Shown: piece by piece, positions 12,739 through 14,247 of the stretch
How positions within the stretch are numbered: the first letter of the stretch is position 1
Layout: each line of letters begins with the position of its first letter
From: Lachnospiraceae bacterium UBA1066
GTDB taxonomy: Bacteria > Bacillota > Clostridia > Lachnospirales > Lachnospiraceae
DNA: 14,247 nucleotides
Assembly: GCA_002316215.1 (NCBI GenBank)
Contig: DCDB01000142.1
Location: 1 to 14,247, forward strand
Reading direction: 5' to 3'
The notes under the pieces: generated by a model
Told to the model about the DNA's origin: nothing
Seen by the model: the letters and a program-made list of their open reading frames with translations, nothing else
Databases searched by the model: none
Translations under genes and position numbers: made by a program

Positions 12739-12939
12739 ATGAGCAAGGGTAAGGTTAAGTTCTTCAATGCTGCAAAAGGTTTTGGCTTTATTACCTCAGA
12801 AGACGGACAGGATGTTTTTGTGCATTACACTGCCATTAATGGAACAGGTCTTAGAAATCTTCAGGAAGGCCAGACCGTAACGTTTGATATTGTGGATGGC
12901 GCTAAAGGCCAGCAGGCTAGAAACGTAACTGTAGTATAA
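12739..12939 (+). CDS. csp: Cold-shock domain protein (CspA/CspB family)
   Basis: A 66-residue single cold-shock domain that binds single-stranded RNA and DNA and melts RNA structure. RNP1 is visible as KGFGFIT and RNP2 as VFVHYTAI, after the usual MSKGKVKFFNAA start. The frame is open to an ATG at 12706, but ATG 12739 is chosen because GGAGGG (12725-12730) lies 8 nt upstream and the length then matches the family. Single-gene unit between its own promoter and terminator. Not obviously linked to the CRISPR locus. Confidence 0.97.
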   Translation: MSKGKVKFFNAAKGFGFITSEDGQDVFVHYTAINGTGLRNLQEGQTVTFDIVDGAKGQQARNVTVV

Positions 12940-12966
12940 GTTTGAAGAAGCAACCCTGAAACATCG

Positions 12967-13003
12967 TGGGTGTCGAAAGTACTTTTTGGCACCCATATTT
13001 TTT
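12967..13003 (+). terminator. Intrinsic terminator of csp
   Basis: TGGGTGTC pairs with GGCACCCA (one wobble), with a further GAAAG/CTTTT pairing inside, then TATTTTTT. It lies 27 nt after the csp stop. Confidence 0.85.
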
Positions 13004-13147
13004 ATAGAAAAGAACCTTAAGAAGTGATAATGAATTTTTTATTGCCTTAGAACCGATAGTTTGCCGCCCGGGACAGCACGGCAAAAGAAGATACTGAAAA
13101 AAGTTCCGTAAATGCAGCAAAGGAACATAAAAAATTTTCATAAGGTC

Positions 13148-13176
13148 TTGAATTCCTTATTCGATTACGATATAAT
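13148..13176 (+). promoter_or_regulatory. Promoter of the tRNA-Gln gene
   Basis: TTGAAT (13148-13153) and a consensus TATAAT (13171-13176) with 17-bp spacing lie 17 bp before the tRNA. Confidence 0.8.
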
Positions 13177-13193
13177 ACAAATCGTCGCAATTT

Positions 13194-13265
13194 TGGGCTA
13201 TCGCCAAATGGTAAGGCAACGGACTCTGACTCCGTCATTTCCAGGTTCGAATCCTGGTAGCCCAG
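13194..13265 (+). tRNA. trnQ: tRNA-Gln (anticodon CTG)
   Basis: A 72-nt cloverleaf: acceptor stem TGGGCTA/TAGCCCA with the U1-A72 pair typical of tRNA-Gln, D-arm with GGTAAGG, anticodon stem ACGGA/TCCGT around loop CTCTGAC with anticodon CTG at 13226-13228, T-arm CCAGG-TTCGAAT-CCTGG, discriminator G. CCA is not encoded and must be added post-transcriptionally. It decodes CAG. It has its own promoter and terminator. Confidence 0.97.
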
Positions 13266-13272
13266 TAAAAAA

Positions 13273-13304
13273 GTCTCAGGCTTCGGCCTGGGACTTTTAT
13301 TTTT
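13273..13304 (+). terminator. Intrinsic terminator of tRNA-Gln
   Basis: GTCTCAGGC and GCCTGGGAC (one wobble) close a stable TTCG tetraloop, flanked by A-runs on the left and TTTTATTTTT on the right. Confidence 0.92.
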
Positions 13305-13373
13305 CTGATGAATTCTCCGGCAGGCCGCGGCATTTGCCGTAAATAATGAGGCGGCACTAAGCCAGGCGGTTTT

Positions 13374-13399
13374 GGGCTCAGGGAAAAGCTTTTGAGCCC
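13374..13399 (+). terminator. Weak terminator-like hairpin before the thioesterase gene
   Basis: GGGCTCA (13374-13380) and TGAGCCC (13393-13399) pair around a loop containing the palindrome AAAAGCTTTT, followed only by TTTATG. It may be a weak terminator, an attenuator or a binding site. Confidence 0.4.
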
Positions 13400-13404
13400 T
13401 TTAT

Positions 13405-13419
13405 GTTAATAATGTTAAC
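13405..13419. promoter_or_regulatory. Palindrome GTTAA-N5-TTAAC upstream of the thioesterase gene
   Basis: A perfect inverted repeat of 5-bp arms, AT-rich, 45 bp before the chosen start codon. Placement fits an operator or promoter element. It does not match the FapR or FabT sites I know, so no regulator is named. Confidence 0.3.
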
Positions 13420-13464
13420 TAAGCATGCGCCGGCGTTATGGGCAGGAAAGAGGGAACGGGCTTT

Positions 13465-14172
13465 ATGTATGAATTTACTTCCAGGATACGTTATTCAGAG
13501 ACGGGACCGGATGCCCGGTTATCGCTGAGCGGACTTGTTGATTACTTCCAGGATTGCTGTGTCTTTCATTCCGTATCGATCGGGCGGGGGCCGGATGTCT
13601 GGAAAAAAGAGCATTATGGCTGGATGATTACTTCATGGCAGATCGTTATCGACAGTTACCCGAAATTGAACGATCTCGTTACGACCAGGACATGGGCTTA
13701 TAGGTTTCACGCCTTTGAAGGCGACCGCAACCATACGATGAAAAATGAAAAGGGCAGCGTTCTTTCTTATGCCAACTCGCGCTGGGTCTTTTATGATATG
13801 GAACTCGGGCGTCCGGTCCGTGTGCCGAAAGTTGAGATCGAAGGCTATGGCGTTGAGCCGGAGCTTGAAATGGAGAAAGGGCCTCTTCATATTCATCTTC
13901 CTTCGGAAAATGTTACCACGCGCCATCCGTTTAAGGTGCGTGCCACCAACATTGACACGAACGGGCATGTTAATAATGAGCAGTATATTATGATGGCGCT
14001 CGCCTATCTGCCTGCGAATATCCGGACACGCGAGCTCCGGGTAGAATATCTGCATCAGGCCCGGCTTGGCGATACCCTTCTTCCGAAAGTTGCAATAGAG
14101 GAATACAATTATACCGTCTGGCTGGAAAATGAAGAAGGCTTGCCGTGTGCAGTCATGAGGTTTATGGTATAA
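13465..14172 (+). CDS. Acyl-ACP thioesterase
   Basis: The enzyme hydrolyses acyl-acyl carrier protein to release free fatty acid in the cytoplasm, tuning fatty-acid synthesis. The 235-residue protein has two hotdog domains. The N-terminal one runs from MYEFTSRIRYSETGPDARL through WQIVIDSYPKLNDLVTTRTW. The C-terminal one carries TNIDTNGHVNNEQY, with Asn and His of the catalytic N-x-H type motif, and then REYLH-like LRVEYLHQARLGDTL. I start at ATG 13465, where AGGGA lies 9 nt upstream and MYEFTSR fits the family. ATG 13438 has no Shine-Dalgarno. Codon use is more GC-rich than in the island, as expected for core genome. Confidence 0.9.
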   Translation: MYEFTSRIRYSETGPDARLSLSGLVDYFQDCCVFHSVSIGRGPDVWKKEHYGWMITSWQIVIDSYPKLNDLVTTRTWAYRFHAFEGDRNHTMKNEKGSVLSYANSRWVFYDMELGRPVRVPKVEIEGYGVEPELEMEKGPLHIHLPSENVTTRHPFKVRATNIDTNGHVNNEQYIMMALAYLPANIRTRELRVEYLHQARLGDTLLPKVAIEEYNYTVWLENEEGLPCAVMRFMV

Positions 14173-14174
14173 TG

Positions 14175-14227
14175 TACGATGAGGATTGCGGGAGCCGCAA
14201 AGCGGCGGAGCAATCCGAGGCATCGTA
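14175..14227 (+). ncRNA. Three-step structured hairpin after the thioesterase stop
   Basis: Nested arms pair in order: TACGATG (14175-14181) with CATCGTA (14221-14227), GGATTGC (14183-14189) with GCAATCC (14210-14216), GCCGC (14194-14198) with GCGGC (14202-14206) around AAA. The internal loops are purine-rich (GGGA opposite GGA, A opposite GAGG). No T-run follows within the window, so it is not a standard terminator. It starts 2 nt after the stop codon. It could be an RNA element, an mRNA-stabilising hairpin or a repeated palindromic unit. Confidence 0.45.
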
Positions 14228-14247
14228 AGAAAACAAGCGTCAAAAGT

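Noticed and set aside
13633..14223. 196-codon minus-strand frame opposite the thioesterase
   Set aside because: Shadow of the plus-strand gene with its recognisable hotdog domains; no known motif.

Overview
The window looks like chromosome of a low-to-mid GC Firmicute, most likely a clostridial Lachnospiraceae member (inference). The grounds are strong AAGGAGG-type ribosome binding sites, a tRNA gene without encoded CCA, an Rpn-type nuclease of a lineage common in that family, and an acyl-ACP thioesterase plus a small cold-shock protein of Firmicute type. The centre is a complete type III-A CRISPR-Cas locus inside a small defence island.

Layout. Bases 78-288 are copy 1 of a 211-bp direct repeat (R1) carrying a sigma-A-like promoter that ends exactly at the start codon of an Rpn/PD-(D/E)XK nuclease gene (285-1214). 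The 3' end of that gene contains a second start with a perfect Shine-Dalgarno, predicting a separately made C-terminal protein (RpnS-like, 969-1214). A promoter and a leader terminator (1285-1398) precede cas6-cas10-csm2-csm3-csm4-csm5 (1447-7696), packed with overlaps or gaps of 15 nt or less. Next come a leader, a one-spacer CRISPR array (7831-7941), cas1, cas2 and the CARF-HEPN ribonuclease csm6 (7986-10658). A stand-alone copy of the Rpn C-terminal protein (10702-10899) follows csm6 by 43 nt. Then come a Gly/Gln/Pro repeat protein with an in-frame TAG (11026-11394), a bidirectional terminator, a membrane-anchored alpha/beta hydrolase on the minus strand (11627-12469), and copy 2 of the 211-bp repeat (R2, 12424-12635). 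The right side is ordinary chromosome: csp, tRNA-Gln(CTG) and an acyl-ACP thioesterase.

How the genes work together. Cas6 cuts the array transcript. Cas10/Csm2-5 with crRNA forms the RNA-sensing effector, with target-RNA cleavage by Csm3 (Asp32 present). The intact GGDD of Cas10 should make cyclic oligoadenylate, which activates Csm6 (RxxxxH present). Cas1 and Cas2 add spacers.

The most unusual feature is that this locus is bracketed by Rpn sequences: the full toxin-like gene with a predicted internal antitoxin on the left, and an orphan antitoxin-like gene at the tail of the cas1-cas2-csm6 group on the right. The orphan differs from the internal copy mainly by synonymous changes and has one KAAT tetrapeptide repeat instead of five. 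I propose a possible Rpn antitoxin supplied in trans from the CRISPR locus. This is inference and untested.

No stretch longer than 300 bases is without a gene.
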